Shown here piece by piece: positions 1 through 10,149 of a stretch of DNA of 64,000 bases. How positions within the stretch are numbered: position 1 is the stretch's first letter; every line of letters starts with the position of its first letter. Made by a program: the position numbers and the translations under genes. A model generated the notes under the pieces. That model was not told the DNA's origin and made no database searches. It was given only the letters and a program-made list of their open reading frames with translations. Origin of the DNA: Cunninghamia lanceolata (taxonomy: Eukaryota; Streptophyta; Pinopsida; Cupressales; Cupressaceae); assembly GCA_027924645.1 (NCBI GenBank), contig BSBN01000213.1:30010501-30074500 (forward strand), in the 5' to 3' direction.

Positions 1-1054
1 GGCGCGAGGAGAGATCATACACACCAAGGACCTTGGGATGAACGAAGATAACAATGATTAGATCAAATCAAGGTTTATGATCCCCAAGATCATGAGAAGT
101 ACAAGGGGAGAGCATACAAATTGATTAATCCCTAAGAAAGAAAACAAGTTCTTCTTAATCCCAAAGAGAAATGTTCCTAGATTTAGTGCAAAAAGGGATG
201 CTAGGTCCTTTGACAAGTGGGGCTGCAACCATAAATAATTAGTAGTCTTAGAAATATCTTGGACAATAAAAAAATGTTGCAATCACAAAAATTAGTCCAA
301 GAAAAGATGTTAGTTCAAAAACCAGAATTGGAATAGGCACATGTGTTGACAGAGGTTGCACAAGTGCTGACATACGCTTTATTAGGCTCTAAAAACTGAC
401 ACACAGGCGCTGAAAAATGACACACGAGTGCTAAAATCTATGATTTAGGTGCCAATATGGCAAGTGTATGTGCTAAAACACAGAGAATATACCTGGGTGC
501 AGGGGCGCTGAACCTGATTGCATAGTTATTGATCATGACTGCATAGACACTGATCCTAACTATATATGCGTTGATCTTGATTGCATAGGCATTGATCCTA
601 ACTACACAGGTGTTGATCCTAGCTGGAAAGGTGGTGATCTGACATTGAGATGATGGGTGACTTGCAACCAGATGAGAAACCTACAAAATAGAGTGTTAAA
701 TCTGCAAAATAGCCTACTAGGAATTGTTAGAGATGCAATCAAATCAATTATAATGATTAGATGTGGAATTTGAAAATATGAAATAATTTAAATGATGTTA
801 AAACAAAGGCACTGATTGACAGAACACTGGCGCTAAACTGGGAGTAACCTGCAAAATAGATAATATTAGTAAACACATGTGTTGCAATTTGGGACATAGG
901 CGTTGACAGAAGAGACACGGGTGTTGAAACATAGAGTGCATGCTCTAAAATTGGAAGCACAAGCTCGCTGATCAATTCATAGGCGTAGCTACAACTGTAA
1001 CCTACATGACAACACTTGACAAGAAACTCACAAAAATGTAGATTAGATGGTGGG
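1..1054 (-). mobile_element. Internal leader of a minus-strand LTR retroelement (partial)
   Basis: This segment lies downstream, on the minus strand, of the PBS-like site at 1073-1055, so it would be the start of the element's internal region. No convincing coding frame is present. Most of it is the diverged 21-bp minisatellite annotated separately. The element runs off the left edge of the window, so its gag-pol, if any, cannot be seen. The assignment depends on the PBS-like site and the LTR-like layout to its right. Confidence 0.4.
326..985. repeat. Diverged 21-bp tandem repeat (minisatellite)
   Basis: Units of 21 bp (a few of 20-23) start with TGA or TAA and end with GGCGC, GGTGT or similar. 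Clear unit starts fall at 347, 368, 390, 411, 509, 530, 551, 572, 593 and 614, and the pattern returns at about 805-985 after a gap at 656-804. Neighbouring units differ at many positions but the phase holds. Stops occur in the unit on the plus strand and I see no long translated repeat, so it is treated as non-coding. Confidence 0.75.
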
Positions 1055-1073
1055 GGTCCCATCGGGCGTGCCA
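1055..1073 (-). promoter_or_regulatory. Primer-binding-site-like motif
   Basis: The minus strand reads TGGCACGCCCGATGGGACC, starting two bases after an LTR-like end (CATGCATACA then AT). A TGG-initiated GC-rich block directly after a CA-ended segment is the expected PBS position. I could not match it confidently to a particular tRNA, so the primer is unknown. Confidence 0.4.
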
Positions 1074-1325
1074 ATTGTATGCATGTGAAAATGAACACAA
1101 GAAATAAACTAAAACAAGATTAACCTACTTCATTCACCTCACATACACCTCGAATTGAGCATAAAGGAAAGCATAAAACATGAAATGAAAACTATCTAAT
1201 TCACCTCACATGATAACCCTTGTTGTGTGGATGTGCTCCTTTGATTTTGACATGTGGATGGCTCCTTGTTGTAGTAGCATAACTTTACTTCTCATGGAGT
1301 CTTTAAAATGCTTGGGGTGAGGATC

Positions 1326-1333
1326 TATTTATA
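1326..1333 (-). promoter_or_regulatory. TATA box of the probable LTR
   Basis: The minus strand reads CTATAAATAG. Its position 250 bp before the LTR end and 50 bp after the decayed ORF suits transcription of the element on the minus strand. No separate start-site evidence is available. Confidence 0.45.
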
Positions 1334-1381
1334 GTATTTTTTGATGTTTTTGATAAGTGGCATAAAAGGGTGCCGATCCCA

Positions 1382-3254
1382 TTACAAAACAACCATAAAG
1401 GCACACCAAAGTTCCATCAAGAACCAAATAGCAAACACCAAAATAACCAACAAACACAGCCAAAAAAGACCCAGAATAGAGACACAGCGGACTGACAACA
1501 GAATGACAGCAAGCAAAAACCACAGGCGATGATCAAAGCCCCAATGGCTAGAATTAAACATCTGGTCCCAATCCTCAGCCAGAAATTGGTAGAGGTCACG
1601 ATACTCCTGGAGATCTTTATCCTTCAATCCCTAGGTAGCAAGCTTAGCATCCTAGAGAATGGCAAGGGTCATGGCAGATCTGTGCATCACTTTCACCATG
1701 AACTTTGCCAAATTTTTGAATTTCCTCTCTAGCACTGTGATCCTCTCAGAGAGAATATCAATCTCATTCTCTTTAGTAGCCATTTTACCCTTTCTCTTCA
1801 TCTTGCCCGACTCCTTCATTGTGTTCTCCAAGCTCACAGATTGGGAACCCTTAGCATTAAGCTCAACATTGAGCTCGAGGAAATTACTGGGCCCTTCCTC
1901 CACTTCAGCCTCCACATTGTCATTCTTGGTCTCCTTATTGATAGAAAATTCCCCGCTCGTCAGTTTGGTCTCCGGCATAATAGTATCCACTTTGATGTTT
2001 TTGTTATCAGAAATATCCTCACCCTTAAGGTCTATAGTAGCTTCCTCCACCTCAGAGACTTCCTTCTTAGCTGCAAGCATCGTCAACCTCCTGGTTGACG
2101 ACAATCAGGGTTTGGTTCTCACCAAGGTAAAGTGTTCATCGGCAGTGTTGTCGCTACCACCAATACCATCTTCAGAGCTAACCTCTTCCACCACCACAGA
2201 GACATTCTTTGCCTTATTCTCACTGTCCGTACCACTTCCTTCTTCCAACCTACCCCTTTTCTTTTTCTGTGGGGTCACCTGTGCAGACTCATCGAGTAAA
2301 AACTTTCTTTTGACAGGGATCTTCACAAAAGTCAAGGGAGTCTGGTCCCTAGCTTTAGGATTTGGGCTTAAACTGATGGTAGTTTTTTTCTTGCCAGACT
2401 TTATGGACTTAGCATACTTTTCTGGAGTGACCTCTGTTATTATCACATGGCTAGACACCACAGGACTGGAACAGGGCAGCAAGGGAGATTCAACCCTGGT
2501 AGCCATGAGGGCTTTATGGGGCAAAGTGCAAGATGGAATTTATACAGTTTGAGGATAAGCCCCTGGCGGAGCGGGATGAGGGGTTTGTTGGGGTCAACAG
2601 CATGTTGATCAATGGCCAACGAAATAGAAGTTTCCAGAGATGAAAGAAGATAAAAAGGAAAGCTTATCACTTTGCTACGATGAAAATGATTGAGTAGAGA
2701 AAAATGATAATGGAAGAAGTGTTTGAATCTACCGTCCAACGTGAAGTACTTTATGAGCATGTAACACACCTTGTCCCACGACTTTGGCAGCATTTCATGA
2801 TCAAAACCCCCTGTAGACTATGAAGAACCTCCCCTTTCTTCAGAAAACATGTCATTCCCTTAGGGTCAGAAACTTTTCTCTTTCTGGGGTGTTTAGTGCC
2901 CTCCGTTGGCATCCCCGTCGCCAAACCAATCACCTCTTCAGAAACTTCAAAACTAACACTGCCCACCTTAACCTTTCTGTCCTCCCAAGATCGTAGGAGC
3001 TGCATCGAGAGGCTTTCATCATATCCCTATAAGCATTCAAGGTAGGAGGCCACCTCGCCCTCCTGGAAAATGTGCCAGAAGGTCTTGTTACATCTAATTT
3101 CATCACAAGATTCAGGCTCAATACGAGCCCTATCACCCCCCATGGCTAAATTACTCCAATTTATCTCAGGCAAACTAACAATGCAGGAAGCAGTAGAAGA
3201 CTTAGAAACTTTCAAACTGCAAAAATCTCCCAGTCCTCGATATTCATACTCCAA
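1382..3254 (-). pseudogene. Decayed repeat-associated ORF of unknown function
   Basis: Four to five overlapping minus-strand frames read as one broken protein of about 600 residues. It starts at 3254 (MEYEYRGLGDFCSLKV), passes through a block with VGSVSFEVSEEVIGLATG (about 2955-2900) and one with FTLDGRFKHFFHYHFSLLNH (about 2740-2680). Next comes a Lys/Ser/Glu-rich low-complexity region (2500-1800), then a heptad-like coiled coil (about 1760-1700) and a hydrophobic tail. Shifts fall near 3030, 3005, 2790 and 2520, with stops near 2105 and 1650. The style matches multi-copy proteins I associate with conifer genomes; no catalytic motif is visible. It could be a mobile-element accessory protein or a captured host gene. 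Confidence 0.5.
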
Positions 3255-3274
3255 TTAATGAGTATATTGTCTTT

Positions 3275-3613
3275 TCAGCCACCGAGGGTGGCGTACTTGC
3301 TTAAATTCGCAATATGCGAACTATCACTCCTATTCCTGCCATGATAACCATTCATTAATTGATCATAATTAAGGGTTATGCATAGGGATGTTGGGTTGGT
3401 CACGTGCCCATTCATGAGAAATCTCTCCTTAAGCATCCACATCTGACTAAGAACCAAACAAACTTTCATACCATGGCGGGTCTCGCCTCTGACAATTCTA
3501 ATCTGATAGGCACTCATCATCCTCTTCTCATCATAGGACCTCAAAACTGAAAGGCTATCAAGACTCGATCCCAGCTGGCCCCCAAAGTACTCTCTAGGAA
3601 TTACTTCAATCAT
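3275..3613 (-). other. Unrecognised 112-codon open frame
   Basis: An ATG-initiated frame is open from 3613 to 3275, between the LINE RNase H and the decayed ORF at 3254. It resembles no family I know. A nearby frame (about 3660-3617) reads LLDKEIGPALDFS and probably belongs to the end of the LINE. It may be an upstream exon or frame-shifted start of the 3254 ORF, or chance. Confidence 0.15.
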
Positions 3614-3616
3614 GAG

Positions 3617-4090
3617 AAGTCAAGAGCAGGGCCTATCTCCTTATCAAGAAGGTTTTGAATCTAGATGGGTAAATTATTCTTACTTTTCCAACATCTCCAC
3701 TTGTCCATGCTTTGTCGCAGGTTAGCCAATCCATCCACCACTCTGTTACCTTCGTGGTAAACATGCCCAATTTCAATCTGTCTGAACCCAGATAGTAAGC
3801 AGGCAATTTCATCCGTAATATCCTTCAGCTTCCAACCGCTAGTTGACCTACCAAGAGCTACCTCAATAACGAGTTTAGAATCTCCTTCCACTTGTAATTT
3901 GTCCATTCCCATAGAGAGAGCAATTTTGAACCCCCGCACCAAAGTTAATCCCTCCGCAACATTATTGGACTGAATGCCTATGGACCTGACATAACCAACA
4001 ATAAAGGCTCCCTGGCTATCTCTGAATATACCGCCCCCACTAGCTAGCCCAATATTCCTTTTTTCAGCTCTGTTGAAGTTGAGTTTGGTC
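3617..4090 (-). pseudogene. LINE ORF2, RNase H domain
   Basis: The frame reads FNRAEKRNIGLASGGG near 4075, then SNNVAEGLTLVRG, VEGDSKLVIEV and HVYHEGNRVVDGLAN, ending near 3661. These are the blocks of the plant RVT_3-type RNase H: first Asp block, Glu, central Asp, and the His/Asp motif. The first catalytic Asp of the usual FDGA-like block appears as Asn (FNRA), and a TAG at about 3660 interrupts the C-terminus. RNase H degrades RNA in RNA:DNA hybrids during reverse transcription. This copy is dead. Confidence 0.8.
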
Positions 4091-4389
4091 CAATCTCTAG
4101 GAGGGAGTCTCCAAAGGGTGTTTTGTCTGGCAAGCTTCTTGGAATTGTCGATCTTGGTTATATCCTATGTCAGTCCCCAGTTTAAGGCAGTTCGCACTTC
4201 CACCATAGTAGGAGGTTTCTCAACCATATGCAAAGTGCTGTTAGACGTGTTCTCCAAGACCATTCTGATGAAGGTGTGAAAGATTTCAATAGTGGATCAA
4301 GCCTTATCCGTGAAGATTCTATTATTTCTTTATTTTGACACGCTCCATCCTAGGTGTGGGGGAATTTATCTCCATAGCTCTCTAATCTT

Positions 4390-5127
4390 GGGGTGCAAGA
4401 AAGGGGAACTCCAGCTCTAGGTGAAGTCTATCAGGTTTTCCAGGAAGACCTAGTCAAGGTTGAGTTTCTCCATAGTTCTTCCCCATAAATCTTTAGAAAA
4501 TTCACAATGGAAAAGGAGGTGCTGAATGGATTCTTCAGCTTTGAGGTAGAGCACACATCTCTTAACCAACTGGAACCCCCTTTTATTGAGGTTGTTAGTA
4601 GTGAGGATTTTGTTATGGGTAACAGCCCACAAGAAGAAGTTTATTTTGGGGGTCATCTATCAGGTTTTCCAGGAAGACCCAGTCAAGGTTGAGTTTCTCC
4701 ATAGTTCTTCCCCATAAATCTTTAGAAAATTCACAATGGAAAAGGAGGTGCTGAATGGATTCTTCAGCTTTGAGGTAGAGCACACATCTATTAACCAACT
4801 AGAACCCCCTTTTATTGAGGTTGTTAGTAGTGAGGATTTTGTTATGGGTAACAGCCCACCACAAGAAGCTTATTTTGGGGGTCAGCTTGTTGTTCCAGAC
4901 ACTCTTCCAGATCCACCCCCTGTCCATTGTTAGAAAAAAGAATGTAAGTAGATTTAACCAAGAAGTTACCCTTTTGTTCCTAACCCCAGAACATTTCATC
5001 CTCTGTAGGAAATATCGTAATTATGTGCTTGTTCAGCTCCTCTTGCAAAGCTTGGCTCTCCTGATTCTTAGGAACATTACCCAGCAATCCGAGAGCATTT
5101 TCCACCTCCTATGGTTGTGGGAGTGGG
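4390..5127 (-). pseudogene. LINE ORF2, zf-RVT region
   Basis: Minus-strand frames read IWKSVWNNKLTPKISF and WAVTHNKILTTNNLNKRGFQ, then CVLYLKAEESIQHLLFHCEF and LWGRTMEKLN. This is the zinc-binding zf-RVT segment between RT and RNase H in plant LINEs, with the Cys-x6-E-x3-H-x3-HC pattern recognisable. The middle part is present twice because of a 229-bp tandem duplication. It continues across the LTR insertion into 9608-10060. The frame changes near 5000. Confidence 0.8.
4427..4884. repeat. 229-bp tandem duplication inside the LINE
   Basis: Bases 4427-4655 and 4656-4884 are near-identical head-to-tail copies (a few substitutions, no length change). They duplicate the zf-RVT codons, so the block beginning CVLYLKAEESIQHLLFHCEF occurs twice on the minus strand. 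229 is not a multiple of three, so the duplication also shifts the frame. Confidence 0.95.
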
Positions 5128-5387
5128 TGATGAGACCATAAAGTGTCTCATCTTTAGTCAAATAAAAGCATATATTTTCTCTTCATTAAATTAGTTTTTG
5201 AAGTGGACTTGAGTATGGGTTTGAAGATTTTTAGCTAAATATCAAATAAACTTGTCTAAATGCAACGATCAATGCCATGCATGAATTTATCTTGATATTA
5301 CATGTTCACCTTGAGATCAACAATTATTTTATCAATAAAGTGAAGAGAAAGTCTATCTTATGTCAAGTTGCAAAGTTTCAGAGTTGC

Positions 5388-5441
5388 AGAGCGTTGGAGA
5401 TCCACAGAGCGTCGGAGATGCACAGAGCGCCGGAGATGCAA
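5388..5441. repeat. 18-bp array in the 5' LTR, three units
   Basis: Units at 5388, 5406 and 5424 share AGAGCGYYGGAGATSCAC-like sequence. The 3' LTR has four units at the same place, so the copy number changed after or during insertion. Confidence 0.9.
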
Positions 5442-6137
5442 AAGTCAAAAATGCAGTTTCAGTAAAACTGTAATATCTCACTCATTTCTTAATGAAAATC
5501 AGAATTTCAAAATGATCCAAAAAGTGTAAAGAGAGAGGAACAAATCTATGAAGGAATTTTGAAGATATTTATTAAAATGAATAAATGGTTAATGATATAA
5601 GTTGACTATTACAGAGCGTGAAGATGTAGAAAAGAAAAAGTCAAGAAAACTAGTTTCATTAAAACTATGATATCTCTCTCATTTCTTAATGAAATTTAGA
5701 AATTTAAAATAATCTAGAAAGATGAAAGTTAGGGGAACAAAACCCAGAAATAATTTGAGGAGATCTAGTAAAACAAATGAGTAGTTTATGATAGAAGTTG
5801 ACTATTCTACAAGCTCTAGAGATATTTCAGAAATACTTTATGAAGTTGCTGCAAATTCTTCCAATCTACCAACACACACTCTGAGATTTTATGAAGGATA
5901 GATTGACTATAATTACTCATAAATTAATGGATCTAACTAAAGAGTAATTATTCCATGTGAAGAATACACATTTAGTGTTGCATGTCTTTCTAAAAAATAT
6001 TGCATGTCTTACTTGTAATCAACAAATGTATAATCAGTTAACTAAATGAATAAGTTTAGTTAATTAGATAGATAAGTTTAGTTAGCTACATGAATAAGTT
6101 CTCTACTCTAGAGAGAATCTCAATTAGAATTTAATAA

Positions 6138-6163
6138 CCATAGTTATATATAGAGAACTATGG
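6138..6163 (+). promoter_or_regulatory. LTR TATA region inside a perfect hairpin
   Basis: CCATAGTT (6138-6145) and AACTATGG (6156-6163) are exact inverted repeats enclosing ATATATAGAG. The same structure is kept in the 3' LTR at 9044-9069. The TATA-like core is probably the element's promoter; a role for the hairpin is speculative. Confidence 0.5.
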
Positions 6164-6701
6164 CATAGAATAGGGGAAGGAAGTTGTAAAAGAATTAATT
6201 GAAGGAAAGAAGAACTCTATTTTTTTTTACAGCAGCATGTAATTTGGATCTTGAAGGTTTTTGAATAAAGAAGTTATTCAACCTATTTGCTAATTGCTGG
6301 AATTGATTAGTCTCTCTCTGGAGAAAGGAGCAAGGGCCCACTCCAACCAAAGGGCAGAGACTACATTGCTTAGTTTCATAAGTTGTTTTGTTGTTTTGTA
6401 ATTTATTTATTCAGAATTACTTTTGTTGTTCCTTCTTATTCTAGAATTTAGAATTACTTTTGCTCTTCCTTTATTCCAGAATTAGATCAGCTGCTCAAGT
6501 TATTGCTTTTCTTAGATTAAATTGTCTTTTTCAACAGAGTTAGACCCTAGTCTGTTTCATGCAATTGTTGTTAATTCCCTTTTGTAGAAAAGACTGCCAT
6601 GCAAGTTATTCCTCTTCCCTTTTACATACAGCCATGGACATCGCCTTGGATTGATATTATTAAAATTAAATGATGAGGACTGCAATGACCCTCGTCATTT
6701 T

Positions 6702-6720
6702 TGGCGTTGTTGCCGGGGAT
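6702..6720 (+). promoter_or_regulatory. Primer-binding site (tRNA-Asp)
   Basis: TGGCGTTGTTGCCGGGGAT lies four bases after the LTR. It matches the complement of the plant tRNA-Asp 3' end at all but two positions. This fixes the element's orientation as plus strand. Confidence 0.9.
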
Positions 6721-6853
6721 AGGTGTCATTAGGGAGTTGATGTTGATCTGATGACAGCAGGTCAAAAAGAGGGGAAAATTAGTTTGGTAGTCTTTTTAGG
6801 TATATTGTTTTGAAGTCTAGGTAGATAAAAGAAGTTTATCAAGAGAGATTTGT

Positions 6854-7284
6854 ATGTCAAAAACCTCCCCAAACAACAAATCCAAATGTAAGGTTCTTGC
6901 ATGCACAGAAGGTGAAAAACCTTGTTGTCCTGTAATTTTAGCTCTTGTGCAGCCTCTTCAACTGGATGACCATGACTCCAATGTCCAGCAAGGAAAAATG
7001 CATTTTAGAAGGAGACATTGATGCCCTATTGCTTACAATAGGTAATGAGTATAATGAAGAAATATTGTCTCCACTGGAGGAGCTTGTATGGCAGAGTATT
7101 ATTTGGATGCCTTCAAAGTCCAAGGAGGGCTGCCTGATCAGATATTTGAAGAACAACACGGAGCTGCCTCTAATCATGCATATACCAGAATATGAGGACG
7201 GGTTTCAAGATCTCTCTAATCAGCCCATGAACAGCAAGGAGCTGTCTCTAATCATGGATGCACCAAAATGTAAGGAAGGGTTGT
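6854..7284 (+). pseudogene. Broken ORF of the LTR element, unknown product
   Basis: An ATG at 6854 (MSKTSPNNKSKCKVLACTEG) opens a frame that ends after about 50 codons. The neighbouring frame continues from about 6990 as ILEGDIDALLLTIGNEYNEE, an acidic stretch, to the stop at about 7284. Together this suggests one protein of about 145 residues with a frameshift. Its last part is a 78-bp tandem duplication (about 7160-7315) repeating a block with SLIM and DLSN. It is not similar to gag, protease or RT that I can recognise. It may be an element-specific structural protein or a relic. Confidence 0.4.
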
Positions 7285-7718
7285 AAGATCTCTCCAATTA
7301 GCCCATGCATGTACTAGAGTCAGAAATTATGGAGGAGGTTGTTATTTCAAAGGAAGGTGAAGCATCAAAGTTCAAATTTGCAGTCATCTTTTTCTCATGG
7401 TTTTCCTTTTCTTTTAAAAAGTTGAATGCATGGATCCATATTTTAAGGAAAGGAAGTTATTTTCCATAACTAGTCAATGGTTTTGTGTAACCTATCTCTA
7501 CATCACTAAGTAGAGTAGGTTAGGGTAGGTTTATTTTCTACAAATAAGTGTTTTGCACATGCTTTTTCTATACAATTTGTTGCTTCCAAGTACTCTTGCA
7601 GATATTTTGGCATTTGAAGACCTCTTTGCATGCATCATGCAAAACATGGGCTAAAAAGATGGAGAACCAACTGGTGCATGATGGTCACATGGAAGACTAA
7701 GATGGACAGCAAGGTATC

Positions 7719-7910
7719 AGCTCTGGAGATTAGCAGAACAATAGCTCTGGAGATCAGTAGAGTATTAGCTCTGAGGATTAGCAAAACACCAACTCCAGGG
7801 ATCAACAGGGTATCAGATTTACAGATGCACAACAGGGTATAAGCTCTAGAGATTATCAGAATGGAAAATCTAAAGATCATTAGAACTACTCTAGAAAACA
7901 CTAGAACAAC
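7719..7910 (+). repeat. 24-bp tandem repeat encoding an octapeptide array
   Basis: Units of 24 bp (one of 27) start AGCTCTGGAGAT or a diverged form. In the frame from 7630 they encode ALEISRTI, ALEISRVL, ALRISKTP and TPGINRVS before a stop at 7842, and the DNA pattern continues to about 7910. The block theme (CTCTGGAGAT) resembles the 18-bp LTR repeat, so the two may be related. Confidence 0.8.
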
Positions 7911-8000
7911 AACTATAAGGCATCTCCGGAGCAACTACAATAAAAGCAAAGAGGTTAGCTCAAAAAGATGATTATGAAGTGCAGGAGGACCTGCAACCTC

Positions 8001-8016
8001 TTAAGTGTGGGGGAGA
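8001..8016 (+). promoter_or_regulatory. Polypurine tract
   Basis: TTAAGTGTGGGGGAGA lies directly before the 3' LTR start TGATAAG. A G-rich purine run at this position primes plus-strand DNA synthesis in LTR elements. Confidence 0.8.
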
Positions 8017-9602
8017 TGATAAGACCATAAAGTGTCTCATCTTTAGTCAAATAAAAGCATATATTTTCTCTTCATTAAATCGGTTTTTGAAGTAGACTTG
8101 AGTATGAGTTTGAAGATTTTTAGCTAAATATCAAATAAACTTGTCTAAATGCAACGATCAATACCATGCATGAGTTTATCTTGATATTACATGTTCACCT
8201 CGAGATCAGCAATTATTTTATCAATAAAGTGAAGAGAAAGTCTATTTTATGTCAAGTTGTAGAGTTTCAAAGTTGCAGAGTGCTAGAGATCCACATAGCA
8301 TCGGAGATGTACAGAGCGCCAGAGATACACAGAGCACCAGAGATGCAGAAGTCAAAAATGCAGTTTCAGTAAAACTGTAATATCTCACTCATTTCTTAAT
8401 GAAAATCAGAATTTCAAAATGATCCAGAAAGATTAAAGAGAGAGGAACAAATCCATGAAGGCATTTTGAAGAGATTCATTAAAATGAATAAATGGTTAAT
8501 GATATACGTTGACTGTTACAAAGCGTGAAGATGCAGAACAGAAAAAGTCAAGAAAACCAATTTCGGTAAAATTGTGATATCTCTCTCATTTCTTAATAAA
8601 ATTTATAAATTTAAAATGATATAGAAAGATGAAAGTTAGGGAAACAAAACCCAGAAATCATTTGAGGAGATCTGGTAAAAAAATTAGCAGTTTATGACAT
8701 AAGTTGACTGTTCTACAAGCTCTGGAGATGTTCCAGAAATACTTTATGAAGTTGCTGCGGATTCTTCCAATCTACCAACACACACTCTAAGATTTTCTAA
8801 AGGATAGATTGACTATAATTACTCCTAAATTAATGGATCTAACTAAAGAGTAATTATTCCATGCAAAGAATACACATTTAGTGTTGCATGTCTTTATAAA
8901 AGATATTGCATGTCTTCCTTGTAATCAGCAATTGTATAATCAGTTAACTAAATGAATCAGTTTAGTTAACTAGATAAATAAGTTTAGTTAGCTACATGAA
9001 TAAGTTCTCTACTCTAGAAATACTCTCAATTAGAATTTAATAACCATAGTTATATATAGAGAACTATGGCGTACAATAGGGGATGGAAGTTGTAAAAGAA
9101 TTAATTGAAGGAAAGAAGAACTCTATTTTTTTTACAACAGCATGTAATTTGGATCTTGAAAGTTTTTGAATAATGAAGTTATTCTACCTATTTGCTAATT
9201 GTTGGAATTGATTAGTCTCTATCTAGAGGAAGGAGCAAGGGTCCACTCCAACCGAAGGGCAGAGACTACATTGCTTAGTTTCATTAGTTGTTTTGTTGTT
9301 CTGCAATTTCTTTATTCAGAATTACTTTTGTTGTTCTTTCTTACTCCAGAATTCAAAATTACTTTTGCTATTCCTTTATTTTAGAATTAGATCAGCTGCT
9401 CAAGTTATTGCTTTCCTTAGATTAAATTATCTTTTTCAGTAGAGTTAAACCCTAGTCTGTTTCATGCAATTGTTGTTAATTTCCTTTTGTAGAAAAGATT
9501 GCCATGTAAGTTATTCCTCTTCCCTTTTACATACAGCCATGGACACCGCCTTGGATGGATATTATTAAAATTAAATGATGAGGACTGCAATGACCCTCGT
9601 CA
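8017..9602 (+). repeat. 3' LTR (1586 bp)
   Basis: It starts TGATAAGACC and ends CCCTCGTCA, followed by the GTGGG target duplication. Scattered substitutions separate it from the 5' LTR, so the insertion is not recent. Confidence 0.95.
8277..8348. repeat. 18-bp array in the 3' LTR, four units
   Basis: Units start at 8277, 8295, 8313 and 8331, one more than in the 5' LTR. The difference accounts for most of the length gap between the two LTRs. Confidence 0.9.
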
Positions 9603-9607
9603 GTGGG

Positions 9608-10060
9608 TAGTAATGAAATTATTGACTAAATTCCCAAAATGGCTGACAACTTTTTCTCTGTTGGTTATATTTTTTCTGTTAGTCAATGGACCCTCCTTGA
9701 GCTAGTTGTCCTCCCAAAATCTAATTTTATCTCCCTTACCCAACTTCCATTTTATGCCTTGGCAGAGGGTATTTCTAGTTTTGATCATTTTGTTCCAGAT
9801 AATAGAGCCTTTGAGGTGGCTCTCTCTGGCAATAACCTCTAATTTATCCCCATTTTGTAGATATTTGGCTTTCATGATCTGACCCAATCTTTCTCCTCCT
9901 TGAGGAATGTCTAACCCACTTTGGCAAGTAAAGCTTTATTCATCACCTGTATTTTTCTGATTCCTAATCCCCAATGAGTTTTGGGCACGTAGACTTTGTT
10001 CCATCCAACCAACGATATCCTCTTCTTATCTTCAACTCCAGCCCATAGGAAGGTTCTTTG
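9608..10060 (-). pseudogene. LINE ORF2, C-terminal part of reverse transcriptase
   Basis: Minus-strand frames read RTFLWAGVEDKKRISLVGW from about 10058, then VYVPKTHWGLGIRKIQVMNK and KWKLGKGDKIRFWEDN (about 9745-9700). This is the conserved segment after the RT palm in plant LINEs, ending in the I-x-FWEDNW-type motif. The right end abuts the solo LTR's GAGTC duplication and the left end abuts the GTGGG duplication of the LTR element. One stop and a frame change are present. Confidence 0.85.
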
Positions 10061-10149
10061 GAGTCTGTTGGTGCTTGCATGAATATTCAGGTTTCAGGCA
10101 TTTGAATTCACAGGCACCTTCCATAAAATCCAAAAAATTCTAAGTCTTT

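Larger units (their letters stand above)
1076..3614 (-). mobile_element. Probable LTR (minus strand) with an ORF in its U3
   Basis: Read on the minus strand, the segment ends in ATACA at 1076 next to the PBS-like site. It has a good TATA box (1333-1326) about 250 bp before that end, the usual layout of an LTR's R/U5. The upstream (U3) limit is not defined; I place it provisionally where LINE homology ends. The partner LTR lies outside the window, so this remains a structural inference. A decayed ORF of about 600 codons occupies the U3 part. Confidence 0.35.
5128..6697 (+). repeat. 5' LTR (1570 bp)
   Basis: It starts TGATGAGACC and ends CCCTCGTCA. It aligns along its full length with 8017-9602, the main difference being one fewer 18-bp unit in an internal array. 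A TATA motif lies at about 6146-6151, giving a U3 of about 1 kb. Confidence 0.95.
5128..9602 (+). mobile_element. Complete non-autonomous LTR retrotransposon, tRNA-Asp primed
   Basis: Two long terminal repeats (5128-6697 and 8017-9602) both begin TGAT and end CTCGTCA. They flank a 1.3-kb interior with a PBS directly after the left LTR and a purine tract directly before the right LTR. The exact 5-bp duplication GTGGG sits at 5123-5127 and 9603-9607, in the middle of the LINE ORF2. The interior has no protease, RT or integrase, so the element would need enzymes in trans. A tRNA-Asp PBS is typical of Athila/Tat-type Ty3 elements; the family assignment is inference. Confidence 0.95.

Noticed and set aside
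1659..2552. Plus-strand 297-codon open frame, the longest in the window
   Set aside because: It is antisense to the decayed minus-strand ORF, whose blocks continue on both sides; the plus frame is Ser/Leu-rich and has no domain.
326..8348. Short regular repeats (18, 21, 24 bp) resembling CRISPR-type spacing
   Set aside because: They are contiguous tandem repeats without spacers, in pl​ant retroelements; CRISPR arrays do not apply.
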